Made by a program: the position numbers and the translations under genes. Below, in pieces: positions 15,557-22,804 of a stretch of 64,000 nucleotides of DNA (positions are counted from its first letter, which is position 1; each line of letters starts with the position of its first letter). The notes beneath the pieces are model-generated. The model made no database searches. It was not told the DNA's origin and saw nothing but the letters and a program-made list of their open reading frames with translations. Source of the stretch: Acidobacteriota bacterium (GTDB taxonomy: Bacteria; Acidobacteriota; Terriglobia; Terriglobales; Acidobacteriaceae); assembly GCA_018268895.1 (NCBI GenBank), contig JAFDVP010000007.1:310001-374000 (forward strand). The letters are read 5' to 3'.

Positions 15557-15938
15557 ACTTTACGGGTTTCCCTGCCTGTTTACTCTCTGTCTTCTGAATG
15601 TTGCGGAAGACCTGCGCGACCTCGCGGCTTAGTGTGGCGAAGTCGAGATCGATGACGGAGCGGCGCGGGTGCAGGATGACGTCGACCGGCAGCGCGAGTT
15701 CGTGAAGGTTGCGGCGCACGGCCTCGCGCATACGGCGCTTGATGCGGTTGCGGTCGACGGCCTTGCCCATCACTTTTCCGACGGTGAGTCCGACGCGGGG
15801 AGTGGGTTCGATGAAATGCGAATCGGCCGGGCGCGCGGCGACAAAGTAGCTCATCTGCTTCGAGAACTGTTTGCGGCTGGCCTGGTAGACGCGCTGGTAG
15901 TCAGCGTGTTTGCGCAGGCGGAAGATGAGCGCGGTCAT
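15546..15938 (-). CDS. rnpA: RNase P protein component
   Basis: This 130-residue basic protein is the cofactor of the RNase P RNA found at 9.0-9.4 kb. The diagnostic RNR motif is clear (AVDRNRIKRRMREAVRR), preceded by RVGLTVGKVMGKAV, and the N-terminal FRLRKHADYQRVY helix is typical. Its start overlaps the PilZ stop (ATGA), so it is the second gene of a coupled pair. The C-terminus ends in LSS-stop encoded by the arm of repeat family A. The usual partners rpmH, yidD and yidC are not adjacent. Confidence 0.95.
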   Translation of the reverse strand: MTALIFRLRKHADYQRVYQASRKQFSKQMSYFVAARPADSHFIEPTPRVGLTVGKVMGKAVDRNRIKRRMREAVRRNLHELALPVDVILHPRRSVIDLDFATLSREVAQVFRNIQKTESKQAGKPVKLSS

Positions 15939-16279
15939 GGGATCAGTTTATCGGAGGTGTCCAGTTCGGCGATGAGTTCGGCCAGTTGCGCATGATTGCG
16001 GCCGCTGAGCTTGAGCAGCTCGACGCCCAGCGTGTTGTCGGGGTTGACGCGGCGGACGATGCAACTGGCGCGGAAGCAGAGATGGTTGATCTCGAAGCGC
16101 AGGTCGATGACATCGCCAGGCCGGTAGCCGGTGGAGAGGTTCGGCTGAAGCAGGCAGCCGTCGAGGCAGAGATCGAGGATACGTCCTCGGCGCAGGTACC
16201 AGTTGTGGACGCGGAAGTCGGCGGGGCCATGGCAGCCGTAGCGAGGTGAGCGGCGGCGCTCTTTGGATGGCGGCGGCAT
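15935..16279 (-). CDS. PilZ-domain protein, coupled to rnpA
   Basis: A PilZ domain of about 100 residues begins with RRRSPRY (the RxxxR c-di-GMP contact). DLCLDGC stands where the family has D/NxSxxG, so Ser is replaced by Cys and c-di-GMP binding may be weakened. I start it at ATG 16279 (MPPPSKERRR). An in-frame ATG at 16363 exists, but the extra 28 residues read through half a repeat C element (RVPHPCAAN) and look non-native. The stop overlaps the rnpA start. The role is unknown; PilZ proteins usually pass c-di-GMP signals to motility, polysaccharide or transcription targets. Confidence 0.8.
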   Translation of the reverse strand: MPPPSKERRRSPRYGCHGPADFRVHNWYLRRGRILDLCLDGCLLQPNLSTGYRPGDVIDLRFEINHLCFRASCIVRRVNPDNTLGVELLKLSGRNHAQLAELIAELDTSDKLIP

Positions 16280-16325
16280 TTGCTGTTGTTTATCGGCTGC
16301 CGGTGGCGGGTGGTTTAGCACGTTT

Positions 16326-16351
16326 GCTGCGCAAGGATGGGGCACCCGGCC
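16326..16351. repeat. Half copy of repeat family C
   Basis: GCTGCGCAAGGATGGGGCACCCGG matches one outer arm of family C. The opposite arm is absent. It sits between the divergent PilZ (-) and methyltransferase-like (+) genes. Confidence 0.65.
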
Positions 16352-16436
16352 ATCTACTCGCATAAACTGGACTGGAGTTCAATGTCTCGCTAAAGGAATG
16401 GGCGCACCGCGCGCCCAGTTGCTTCGCCCCGAAAAA

Positions 16437-17168
16437 ATGAAAGCATCTGCGTTTGAGTTTCGATTTCGTTATCTAATCCACACGATCGTCTTCGTGCTTG
16501 GCTTTGCAACGCCGTGGAACTACTGGCTGCATCTGGACACAGTGCGCACGTGGCAGTGGCTGGCTGCGCAACTTGCGCGGCACGGCTGGCTGGGCTTCAG
16601 CGTGGCTACCGATGCCGTGCTCGTACTGGGAATCGCATGGGCGCTGAAGGCCGCGTGGCTGCGCACCTGGGGTGCAGCGTACCTGGGCGCGGGCATTGTC
16701 AACGATGCGTCGCTGCACGGCAACCGCATTGTGGCCGCAGGGCCGTACCGCTATATGCGAAACCCGCTCTACTGGGGAACGTTTGTTCATGCGCTGGCGT
16801 TGGCGCTGCTGATGCTGCCCAGTGGCGCTCTGTTCACTGTCGTGGCCATCGGGCTGTTTCAGTTGCGGCTAGTCGGCGCCGAAGAGGCGTTCCTTGCAGA
16901 GAAGCTGGGCGAGCCGTATCGCGCCTACTGCGCCGAGGTCCCTCGCTTCTTCCCCTCGTTTCGTCCGCGCGTGCAGTCTTCGACGGTAAAGCCCGCATGG
17001 GGCCTGGCGGCGCTGGCCGAGATCTATTTCTGGGGCGTCTTCATTTCGTTCGCCGCCCTGGGGTGGAGGTACAACTCGTTCCTCATTATCCAGGGAGTGC
17101 TGGTTTCGCTGGGAGTTTCGCTCATCGCACGGGCGTTTGTGCCCAGGCCTGCTGCGCACGAACTGTAG
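16437..17168 (+). CDS. Isoprenylcysteine carboxyl methyltransferase (ICMT)-family membrane protein
   Basis: From ATG 16437 the product is 243 residues with about six membrane helices. The S-adenosylmethionine-dependent ICMT/PEMT-type motifs are present: PYRYMRNPLYWG and, after one helix, EKLGEPYRAYCAEVPRFFP. Bacterial members methylate unknown small-molecule or lipid substrates; protein prenylation is not expected here. Upstream in-frame sequence is repeat C and intergenic, so I reject the longer start at 16263. A terminator follows the stop. Confidence 0.85.
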   Translation: MKASAFEFRFRYLIHTIVFVLGFATPWNYWLHLDTVRTWQWLAAQLARHGWLGFSVATDAVLVLGIAWALKAAWLRTWGAAYLGAGIVNDASLHGNRIVAAGPYRYMRNPLYWGTFVHALALALLMLPSGALFTVVAIGLFQLRLVGAEEAFLAEKLGEPYRAYCAEVPRFFPSFRPRVQSSTVKPAWGLAALAEIYFWGVFISFAALGWRYNSFLIIQGVLVSLGVSLIARAFVPRPAAHEL

Positions 17169-17175
17169 AAACAAG

Positions 17176-17226
17176 AGAGCCCGGTGCCTCGATATGGATG
17201 CGAGGTGCGGGCTCTTCTAATTCCTT
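17176..17226 (+). terminator. Intrinsic terminator after the ICMT-like gene
   Basis: AGAGCCCG (17176-17183) pairs with CGGGCTCT (17208-17215), with an inner TGCCTCG/CGAGG stem. TCTAATTCCTT follows on the + strand. The reverse orientation also has a short U-rich end, so it may serve both strands. Confidence 0.7.
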
Positions 17227-17227
17227 C

Positions 17228-17265
17228 TACCGCAGCGCGTTGTAGCGTTCGGACGCGCTGCGGTA
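17228..17265 (-). terminator. Perfect 13-bp hairpin between convergent ICMT-like and HU genes
   Basis: TACCGCAGCGCGT (17228-17240) and ACGCGCTGCGGTA (17253-17265) are exact reverse complements with a 12-base loop. On the minus strand it follows the HU stop by about 48 bp and is followed by AGAAGGAATTAG rather than a clean U-tract. It may act as an mRNA 3'-end stabiliser or a weak terminator. Confidence 0.5.
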
Positions 17266-17312
17266 TGGGAGGGCCTTGCTGCTTCCATCACCCCCTGAGA
17301 GGCGTGATGGAA

Positions 17313-17609
17313 CTACTTCTTCGGGGGAGCGATGGTGTCCTTCGCAACCTTGGCGACGCGGAACTTGACCACGGTCTTGGCCTTGATCTTGATGGTCTCG
17401 CCGGTTTGGGGGTTGCGGCCGAGGCGGGCCTTGCGCTCAGCCTTGACCAGCTTGCCGATGCCGGGGATCGTGAACTCGCCGTTCTTCTTGGTCTCCTTGA
17501 CGGCGGTCTCGGCGAGCAGGTCGAGGAAGGCCGCGGTCTGCTTGTTGGTGAGCTCGAGCTTTTCTGCGAGTGCGCGAATGAGTGCTGTCTTGGTCAATCC
17601 CTTTGCCAT
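17313..17609 (-). CDS. HU-family DNA-binding protein
   Basis: This 98-residue nucleoid protein has the HU/IHF signature GRNPQTGETIKI on the DNA-binding arm and an N-terminal dimerisation body (KTALIRALAEKLELTNKQ). A Lys-rich C-terminus (VAKDTIAPPKK) extends past the normal ~90 residues. It bends and compacts DNA as a dimer. The start has an AAGGAG ribosome site (CACGAAGGAGCAACACAC). The upstream 300 bp is T/A-tract rich and likely holds its promoter. Confidence 0.95.
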   Translation of the reverse strand: MAKGLTKTALIRALAEKLELTNKQTAAFLDLLAETAVKETKKNGEFTIPGIGKLVKAERKARLGRNPQTGETIKIKAKTVVKFRVAKVAKDTIAPPKK

Positions 17610-17933
17610 GTGTGTTGCTCCTTCGTGGATCAGTTTGTAAATTTGGGGCCGCCCGCCTCGCCCGTCCTAAATCACCTGAGTCGCGCGGTTCAGAACGTGC
17701 GAATCGTCAGTGTTCATGCGGGTCCGGAGAAACCGTACCGCAATTCACCTTCAGCCTTTTCAAAGGCTTTGTCAACCCGATTTCTCCGGTTTCCACAGGT
17801 TTTTTTAGGGTTTTTCCGGTTTTTGTGGTTCAAGGGGCCAAAAAGGGGCGATTTCCGGGTGTTTCCTAAGTTTTCTTTATACGTATGAGGAGTGCCGGGT
17901 GGGATCGTGGGAGCCTCGGTGCAGTGAAAAGAT
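17610..17933. promoter_or_regulatory. HU upstream region, T-tract rich
   Basis: There is no gene here. On the minus strand a -35-like TTGACA (17775-17770) lies next to the short palindrome AGCCTTTTCAAAGGCT (17753-17768). Runs of T (TTTTTTT, TTTTT) and a single DnaA-box-like TTTCCACAG occur further upstream. I see no convincing -10, so the exact start site is open. Confidence 0.35.
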
Positions 17934-17989
17934 GGTTCGAGATGCGCTCGAATGAATTCACATCTGGCGATGAGACCGCCAGATATGGA
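17934..17989. repeat. Repeat family B
   Basis: The core ATCTGGCG-ATGAGAC-CGCCAGAT (17962-17984) is preceded by GGTTCGAGATGCGCTCGAATGA. It matches 37151-37213 closely. The remaining bases to the GH5 stop at 18107 show nothing recognisable. Confidence 0.8.
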
Positions 17990-18106
17990 GCGTCGGCCGA
18001 GATTGAGCTGAGAAGAAAATTGCGCCCCACCGATCTTCCACACCCCTGCTGGAGACAGAGGGGAGAGGCCGGTGGAGCGCGAGGTCGAGGGGTTCGAGGA
18101 GGGCCT

Positions 18107-19606
18107 TTAGAAGCCGTCCGCCTCAGCTGATTTTCTTTGCTGCGTTGGCAGGAACGGTTGTTGGTGAGACAGCGCGTCCTGATTGTTTTCCTCGTCGAAA
18201 CGGAGAATCGACGGTGGAAGGTGGGGACGATAGGCCTGCGCGATCTCTACATTGCCGTTGCGCGGCGCCGCGGTGGGTTGCACATAGACAGGCGCCATGG
18301 GCTGCGCCTCAACCGGAGCTGAGCCAGGCATCTGCATCAGCCTGTTGAGCGCGACGAGCTTGAACGGGTTGGAGGGCGAGGCGTAGTCGGAGTCGAGCAG
18401 ACCGTTTGCGTCCTCGCCGTTGAGGGCCCACGAGGTCCAGCTGATGTCGGGGTTCTTGCCGAGGTAGGAGACGAGGGCCTGGAACCACTGTCCTTCCGAT
18501 CCGGTTGCAGAGCCGGTGATGTCCTGCGTCTTGTTCGATGTTCCGAACTCGCCGACCCAGACTGGAGCGATGCCCTCACGGCTGATGTAGCCCCAGTGAC
18601 GGTTCCAGACTGACTCGAGCGAGGCCTGGGTCGCACCGTCGAACCACTTCTGGCGGTACTCGTTCGGGCCGTAGTCGTGCGCGGAGTAGACGAGCTGGTT
18701 GGGCACGTTGAGGCGGACGGGGGCGTGACGCACGCCCTGCAGGTTGCCTCCCCACCAGTAGAAGTCGTTGTTCACCGCATCGGTGCCTTCGACAAAGACG
18801 ACCAGCCGCGGGTTGATGCTGAGGACGGCGTTGCCGCCGCGTTCTGCGGCAGCGCGCCAGTCGCGTGCCGAACCGCAACCGGACCAGCAGGCCCCGCCGG
18901 AGTTGGCGTTGTGCGGCTCGTTGCGGAGGTCCATGCCGACGACGGTGGTGTTGCCGGCGTAGCGGCGCGTGAGCATCTGCCAGTCCGCAATCCATGAGGA
19001 CTCGGGATAGTCGGCGGTGTACCACAGGCCGCTGCCCTGGGCGGAGTCGCCGGCCTCGGAGCGATGGTTGTCGAGGATGACCTTGAGGCCGATAACGCCA
19101 GCCTGCTCGATGATGCGGTCGAGGATCTGGAGCGAGTTCAACCCGCGCAGGGGCTGGTTGATGACGCCATGTTCACTCTGGAAGGAGATGGCTTCGGGCA
19201 CGATGGGGTGCTCGACCATGTCGTTGGACAGCGGGATGCGGACGGTATTGAAGCCGCTGCGGTGGATGGTGTCGAGGATGGCGCGGTAGTCCTGCACGGC
19301 GAGGCCGCCTGGGACCTTCCGTACCGTCTCAAAGCCGTACCAGTTGATGCCCTGAATACGGACGGTATTGCCACGGTCGTCGACGATCCGTGTTCCGGCA
19401 GTGTGCCAGTAGCCGGTATCGGCTGCGCGGGTGGAGGCGAGGACAAGATGCTTCTGCTTGTGCTGCTGGTAATCGACGCGCACCTCATGCGCGATGCGGC
19501 GGAAGGCCACTTTCTGGTGGTTGGGGTTAACGTCGGGGTGAATCGTCGACCAAGCCAGTACAAGAAAATGAAAGACAGCCAGGAAAAAAGAGGAAATGAA
19601 GCTCAT
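18107..19606 (-). CDS. Exported GH5 cellulase (endo-beta-1,4-glucanase type)
   Basis: This is a 499-residue protein with an N-terminal hydrophobic segment (about 3-20, signal peptide or anchor) and a GH5 catalytic domain at about 65-440. The acid/base is E230 in LRNEPH and the nucleophile is E353 in WVGEFGTS. Supporting residues include VRIPLSNDM, DNHRSE and SAHDYGP. The domain order matches GH5 subfamily 2-like cellulases that cut beta-1,4-glucans. The C-terminal ~60 residues are Pro-rich and low in complexity. A 458-bp structured noncoding region lies upstream. No carbohydrate-binding module is seen. Confidence 0.92.
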   Translation of the reverse strand: MSFISSFFLAVFHFLVLAWSTIHPDVNPNHQKVAFRRIAHEVRVDYQQHKQKHLVLASTRAADTGYWHTAGTRIVDDRGNTVRIQGINWYGFETVRKVPGGLAVQDYRAILDTIHRSGFNTVRIPLSNDMVEHPIVPEAISFQSEHGVINQPLRGLNSLQILDRIIEQAGVIGLKVILDNHRSEAGDSAQGSGLWYTADYPESSWIADWQMLTRRYAGNTTVVGMDLRNEPHNANSGGACWSGCGSARDWRAAAERGGNAVLSINPRLVVFVEGTDAVNNDFYWWGGNLQGVRHAPVRLNVPNQLVYSAHDYGPNEYRQKWFDGATQASLESVWNRHWGYISREGIAPVWVGEFGTSNKTQDITGSATGSEGQWFQALVSYLGKNPDISWTSWALNGEDANGLLDSDYASPSNPFKLVALNRLMQMPGSAPVEAQPMAPVYVQPTAAPRNGNVEIAQAYRPHLPPSILRFDEENNQDALSHQQPFLPTQQRKSAEADGF

Positions 19607-20064
19607 CGGAATCTCCAGTTTTTTCTTGGTAAAGCGGTTAACACCTCTCGGTATCGAGTGTTCTTACGCAATTTACGAGTTAGAGGAATCGTTGTCTGGG
19701 AGAACCGAAGCAATAAAACAAGTAAGCACAGCCGATGAAGAGAACGTACCCACTTTGGGGCTTTGGTTTCCCTTCACCTGTTTGTGAATCACCACTCTTT
19801 GGTGGGAGATTCACTCCAAAAGAGCCAACTTAGGAGAACCACTCGTAAGTACTGACTCTTCGAGGTTTAATGAGTAACATCAATATGAGCCATTAGTAAC
19901 TTAATCTTTGGTTACCATGCTCTTTTTCTTACCTTTAATTCCCGCGAAGAGACCTGGGAGAAGTACATGCCTGTGTTTATGCAAAGCACAGGCCAAACCC
20001 GTCCGGAAGTGGAATAATTCCGGACAAGCCTTTTATTTACAGTTTGATAGTGAGTGAACTCGGT
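19607..20064. other. AT-rich noncoding region with three hairpins, upstream of GH5 and downstream of ruvA
   Basis: No convincing gene. Perfect or near-perfect hairpins: GTGAATC...GATTCAC with inner CCAC/GTGG (19784-19814), GCCTGTG...CACAGGC (19969-19993) and GTCCGGAA...TTCCGGAC (20001-20025). The last is followed on the + strand by AAGCCTTTTATTT. The region could be a long structured GH5 leader, a free small RNA, or 3' structures of ruvA. It is the most AT-rich stretch of its size in the window. Confidence 0.45.
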
Positions 20065-20667
20065 CTAGCGAATGGACGCCATGGCAGCGCGAAAGAGGGA
20101 TTCGAAGTCGTCTCGAGTGGAAGAGTTTTTCTCAATGGCGACTTCAATTGCCTTTTGTGCCACGGGGCGGGGGTAGCCGAGGTTGACCAGGGCTGAGAGA
20201 GCATCGTCGGCCGCCGGGCCGTGATGTGCGCCGCCGGTCGCCGTCTCGAGGCCGGGGACGGCGAGGTCGTCGAGCTTGTCCTTGAGCTCCAGGACGACGC
20301 GCTCGGCGGTCTTTTTGCCGATGCCGGGGATCTTCGTCAGGGTGGCGTGGTCGCCGGAGCGGATGGCGGCGACGAGGCGGTCGGAGGAGATGCCGCTGAG
20401 GACGGTGATGGCCAGCTTGGGACCGATGCCGGAGATGGTGAGCAGGCGCTCGAAGAGTCGCTTCTCCTGCGTGGAGGCAAAGCCGAAGAGGGCGATCTGG
20501 TCCTCGCGGACGTGGGTGTGGATATAGAGGGCGGCCTCGGCGTTCTCCGCCGGAAGCTCGGAGAAGGTGGCAACCGAGATCGCGACGTCGTAGCCGACGC
20601 CCGAGCAGTCGATGATGGCCTGGTTGGGGGTCTTCGAGAGGAGGCGGCCGCGCAGGTGGGCAATCAT
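20065..20667 (-). CDS. ruvA: Holliday junction branch migration protein RuvA
   Basis: The product is 200 residues from ATG 20667 (MIAHLRGRLL). Domain I (OB fold, residues 1-62) contains DCSGVGYDV. Domain II has helix-hairpin-helix motifs (ISGIGPKLAITVLSG; KIPGIGKKTAERVVLEL). The flexible linker and domain III (ALSALVNLGYPRPVAQKAI) bind RuvB. The tetramer holds four-way junctions for RuvB to drive. A longer frame upstream to 20871 overlaps the divergent regulator and has no homology. ruvB and ruvC are not adjacent. Confidence 0.95.
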   Translation of the reverse strand: MIAHLRGRLLSKTPNQAIIDCSGVGYDVAISVATFSELPAENAEAALYIHTHVREDQIALFGFASTQEKRLFERLLTISGIGPKLAITVLSGISSDRLVAAIRSGDHATLTKIPGIGKKTAERVVLELKDKLDDLAVPGLETATGGAHHGPAADDALSALVNLGYPRPVAQKAIEVAIEKNSSTRDDFESLFRAAMASIR

Positions 20668-20785
20668 GCTGAGGGTGATTGTAAATGGGTGTGGCTGAAA
20701 GCAGTTTCGAACTTCGCTCGAATGTCCTTCGCAGGCTGGTTGAAGAACGGAGAAGCGGTAGCATGGGTAGCAGGGGCACACTGGA

Positions 20786-21481
20786 ATGAAGACGGACGGA
20801 CGGGATTGCCAGACTTGCGCTGTGCGGAAGACGGACTGCTTCTGCAGCCTGACGCCGGAGTCGCTGGCCAACCTGCAGTCGCTCGGGAGTCCGATGTACG
20901 TCGAGGCCGGAGAGCGCGTGCTGCATGAAGGGTACGCGGCCGACAGGGTTTATGTGGTGTGCCATGGGAGGGTCAAGCTGACGGCTTCATCGCCCGAGGG
21001 CAGGTTGCTGATTGTGCGTATCGCCGGACCGGGAGATGTGCTGGGGCTGGCGGCGGTGCTGAAGGGGAGCACCCACAAGGTGACGGCCGAGGCCCTGGAG
21101 AAGTGCGAGATGAAGGCCATCGCCCGGGCGGAGTTTCTCAGATTCATGGACAGGTATCGCGATGTGGGCCACAACACGGCGGTGACGATGGCGCTGGAGT
21201 ACGAGGGCGCGATGCTGAGCGCGCGGAGGCTGGCCCTCTCAGGATCGGCTTCGAGCAAGCTCGCGAGCGTTCTGCTGGAGTGGGGCCGCATGGGTGGCGG
21301 CGAGGGAGCGCTGGAGTTCCGCATGCCCCTGACGCACGAAGAGCTGGGAAACATGGCCGGGATCTCGCGCGAGACGGTGACGCGGCTGCTGGCGAAGTTT
21401 CGCCGTGAAGGCATGGTGAAGCAGACGAGGGCGACGATGGTGTTGCCGGAGCCCGAGGCGATGGAGAAGAGGTACTGCTGA
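20786..21481 (+). CDS. CRP/FNR-family regulator with FNR-like cysteines and CRP-like recognition helix
   Basis: This 231-residue protein has an N-terminal Cys cluster (C8, C11, C18, C20), a cyclic-nucleotide-binding-like beta-roll (about 25-130) and a winged helix at about 165-225. C107 in LEKCEMKAI aligns with the fourth iron-sulfur ligand of FNR (C122), so an oxygen-sensitive [4Fe-4S] cluster is plausible. The C11-C18 spacing is one residue longer than in E. coli FNR. The recognition helix ISRETVTRLLAKF keeps the R-E-x3-R contacts that CRP uses to read TGTGA. It is divergent from ruvA. The targets are unproven, but a perfect TGTGA-N6-TCACA site lies before ctaD. Confidence 0.88.
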   Translation: MKTDGRDCQTCAVRKTDCFCSLTPESLANLQSLGSPMYVEAGERVLHEGYAADRVYVVCHGRVKLTASSPEGRLLIVRIAGPGDVLGLAAVLKGSTHKVTAEALEKCEMKAIARAEFLRFMDRYRDVGHNTAVTMALEYEGAMLSARRLALSGSASSKLASVLLEWGRMGGGEGALEFRMPLTHEELGNMAGISRETVTRLLAKFRREGMVKQTRATMVLPEPEAMEKRYC

Positions 21482-21657
21482 CCGGGGCCTCTCGCGCTGG
21501 ACTCGATGCGAACAACTTCTTGTGACTCCACACGGCATTTTTGCCGGGTCACATTGGTGGTTCCAAATCAGCGTACCCAGGCCTGCCGCCCCAGGCTGTT
21601 ATGTGACGGGCCTTCGGCCCTGAAGACTACACCTGCGAGGAATGTGCTCTACAGTCC

Positions 21658-21687
21658 AAAAAAATGGGAACGCCGTGTGGCGTTCCC
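21658..21687 (-). terminator. Intrinsic terminator of the PEP-CTERM gene
   Basis: GGGAACGCC (21666-21674) and GGCGTTCCC (21679-21687) pair around a 4-base loop. On the minus strand the stem is followed by A then seven T (21664-21658). It lies 33 bp after the PEP-CTERM stop. Confidence 0.88.
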
Positions 21688-21720
21688 GAGCTTTCTGCGA
21701 CTGCCTGTTGCTGCCGTTGG

Positions 21721-22476
21721 TTACGCTTTGAGGAAGCGGCGGCGGAGCTGAGCGGCTGCGCCGACGAGTCCGGTGCCGAGCATGATGAAGGTGCTGGGCT
21801 CAGGCGTTGCGCCGGTTGGGGGTGTGACAACCGGACCGCTGCCGACGTTGATGACGGAGGAGTCAAGGCCCTGGGTGAAGTCGTAGTACTGGTCGCCGGG
21901 GCTCAGGTCGTACATGCGGAACTCCATCTGCCCGCTGGTGAGCGAGGCGTAGAGTGCGGCAAGCAGGGCCGGGTCGGTCGAAGAGAACCATCCGGTGTCG
22001 AGGATGTCGTTGCCGAAGCCGTTGCCGCTGGAGATGAGCGTGTTGCCGGTTCCATCGGTCTGGTTGGTTGCAATGCTGGAGAAGTTTCCAAAGTTGACGT
22101 TGTTCACCAGCAGGAAGTTCTGGTTGTAGTCGAAGTCGCCCGCCTGGCTGTCGCCGTCGTACAGCGAGATGCGGAAGGAGGCCGATGCGATTCCGCCGCC
22201 GAGCTGCGAGAGGACGGAGGAGTCAAAGCCGGTCTGGGTTCCGAAGACGAAGGTGGAGACGGCAGGCGCATTGCCGATGAACTCTGTGCTGGCTGCGACC
22301 TGGCTGACGATGCGGTTGCCGTTCGTGCCGGTCAGGTCGGCGACGATGCCGCCAACCGCGGTGACGCCCGTGGGAATCGCGCCGCCGGTGGGCGAGGTTG
22401 TGGTAAGAGGCGTAGCCAGGGCGGCAGGAACGATCATGCCCATGGCCAGGACTGAGGCGAAGCAGGACAACTTCAT
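21721..22476 (-). CDS. PEP-CTERM sorting-signal exported protein
   Basis: The product is 251 residues from ATG 22476, which has an AAGGAG ribosome site. A signal peptide ends near MIVPAALA. The extracytoplasmic part has DUF-like beta-rich sequence (GDSQAGDFDYNQNFLLVNN). The C-terminal tripartite sorting signal is TPEPSTFIMLGTG, a hydrophobic helix, then RRRFLK. PEP-CTERM proteins are processed by exosortase and associate with exopolysaccharide. No exosortase is in the window. The in-frame start at 22662 is rejected because it adds 62 non-signal residues ahead of a complete signal peptide. Confidence 0.88.
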   Translation of the reverse strand: MKLSCFASVLAMGMIVPAALATPLTTTSPTGGAIPTGVTAVGGIVADLTGTNGNRIVSQVAASTEFIGNAPAVSTFVFGTQTGFDSSVLSQLGGGIASASFRISLYDGDSQAGDFDYNQNFLLVNNVNFGNFSSIATNQTDGTGNTLISSGNGFGNDILDTGWFSSTDPALLAALYASLTSGQMEFRMYDLSPGDQYYDFTQGLDSSVINVGSGPVVTPPTGATPEPSTFIMLGTGLVGAAAQLRRRFLKA

Positions 22477-22804
22477 TGAAACTCCTTCATCGGATAAAGA
22501 ATTAAATTGGTTCGCAAAAAGTAAGAGGCCCGGGGGGAGGTGTTTTGTTTCCTTCGGAGCATTTGGGGTGCCAAACCGATTTACAAGAGATTTGTAGTTT
22601 CGTGCGGGGTACGGATCGCATTTCGTGCAAGAGATTGCAAGGCATGGGAGGGCAAACTCCACTGGGTTAACAGAGTTGGTTCTTCGGAGGCGGCAAGTGT
22701 GCCCGGTTTGCTAAGTTTTTTGTTTCTTCCACTTATTGGTGTTGACCGATATAGCTCCGACAACGCTTGGTAGTCTGAGCATGGAGGCTGTTCGCTTCAT
22801 CGTT
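22477..22804. other. Intergenic region between divergent PEP-CTERM and mnmE genes
   Basis: 328 bp without a convincing gene. Both neighbours have in-frame ATGs reaching into it, but the extra residues lack homology. A GTTGACC motif near 22740 could be a -35 for mnmE, but no matching -10 at the right spacing is seen. Nothing else is recognised. Confidence 0.5.

Noticed and set aside
17740..17880. DnaA-box-like TTTCCACAG in the HU upstream region
   Set aside because: Only one weak match in a T-rich stretch; an origin needs several boxes.
19596..19787. 63-residue frame starting inside the GH5 N-terminus on the + strand
   Set aside because: It overlaps the GH5 start, no ribosome site or terminator fits, and the composition does not support coding.
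19607..20064. c-di-GMP or other known riboswitch before the GH5 gene
   Set aside because: The sequence has GGGAAACC and CAAAGCC-like words, but their order and the conserved junctions of GEMM-I do not match.
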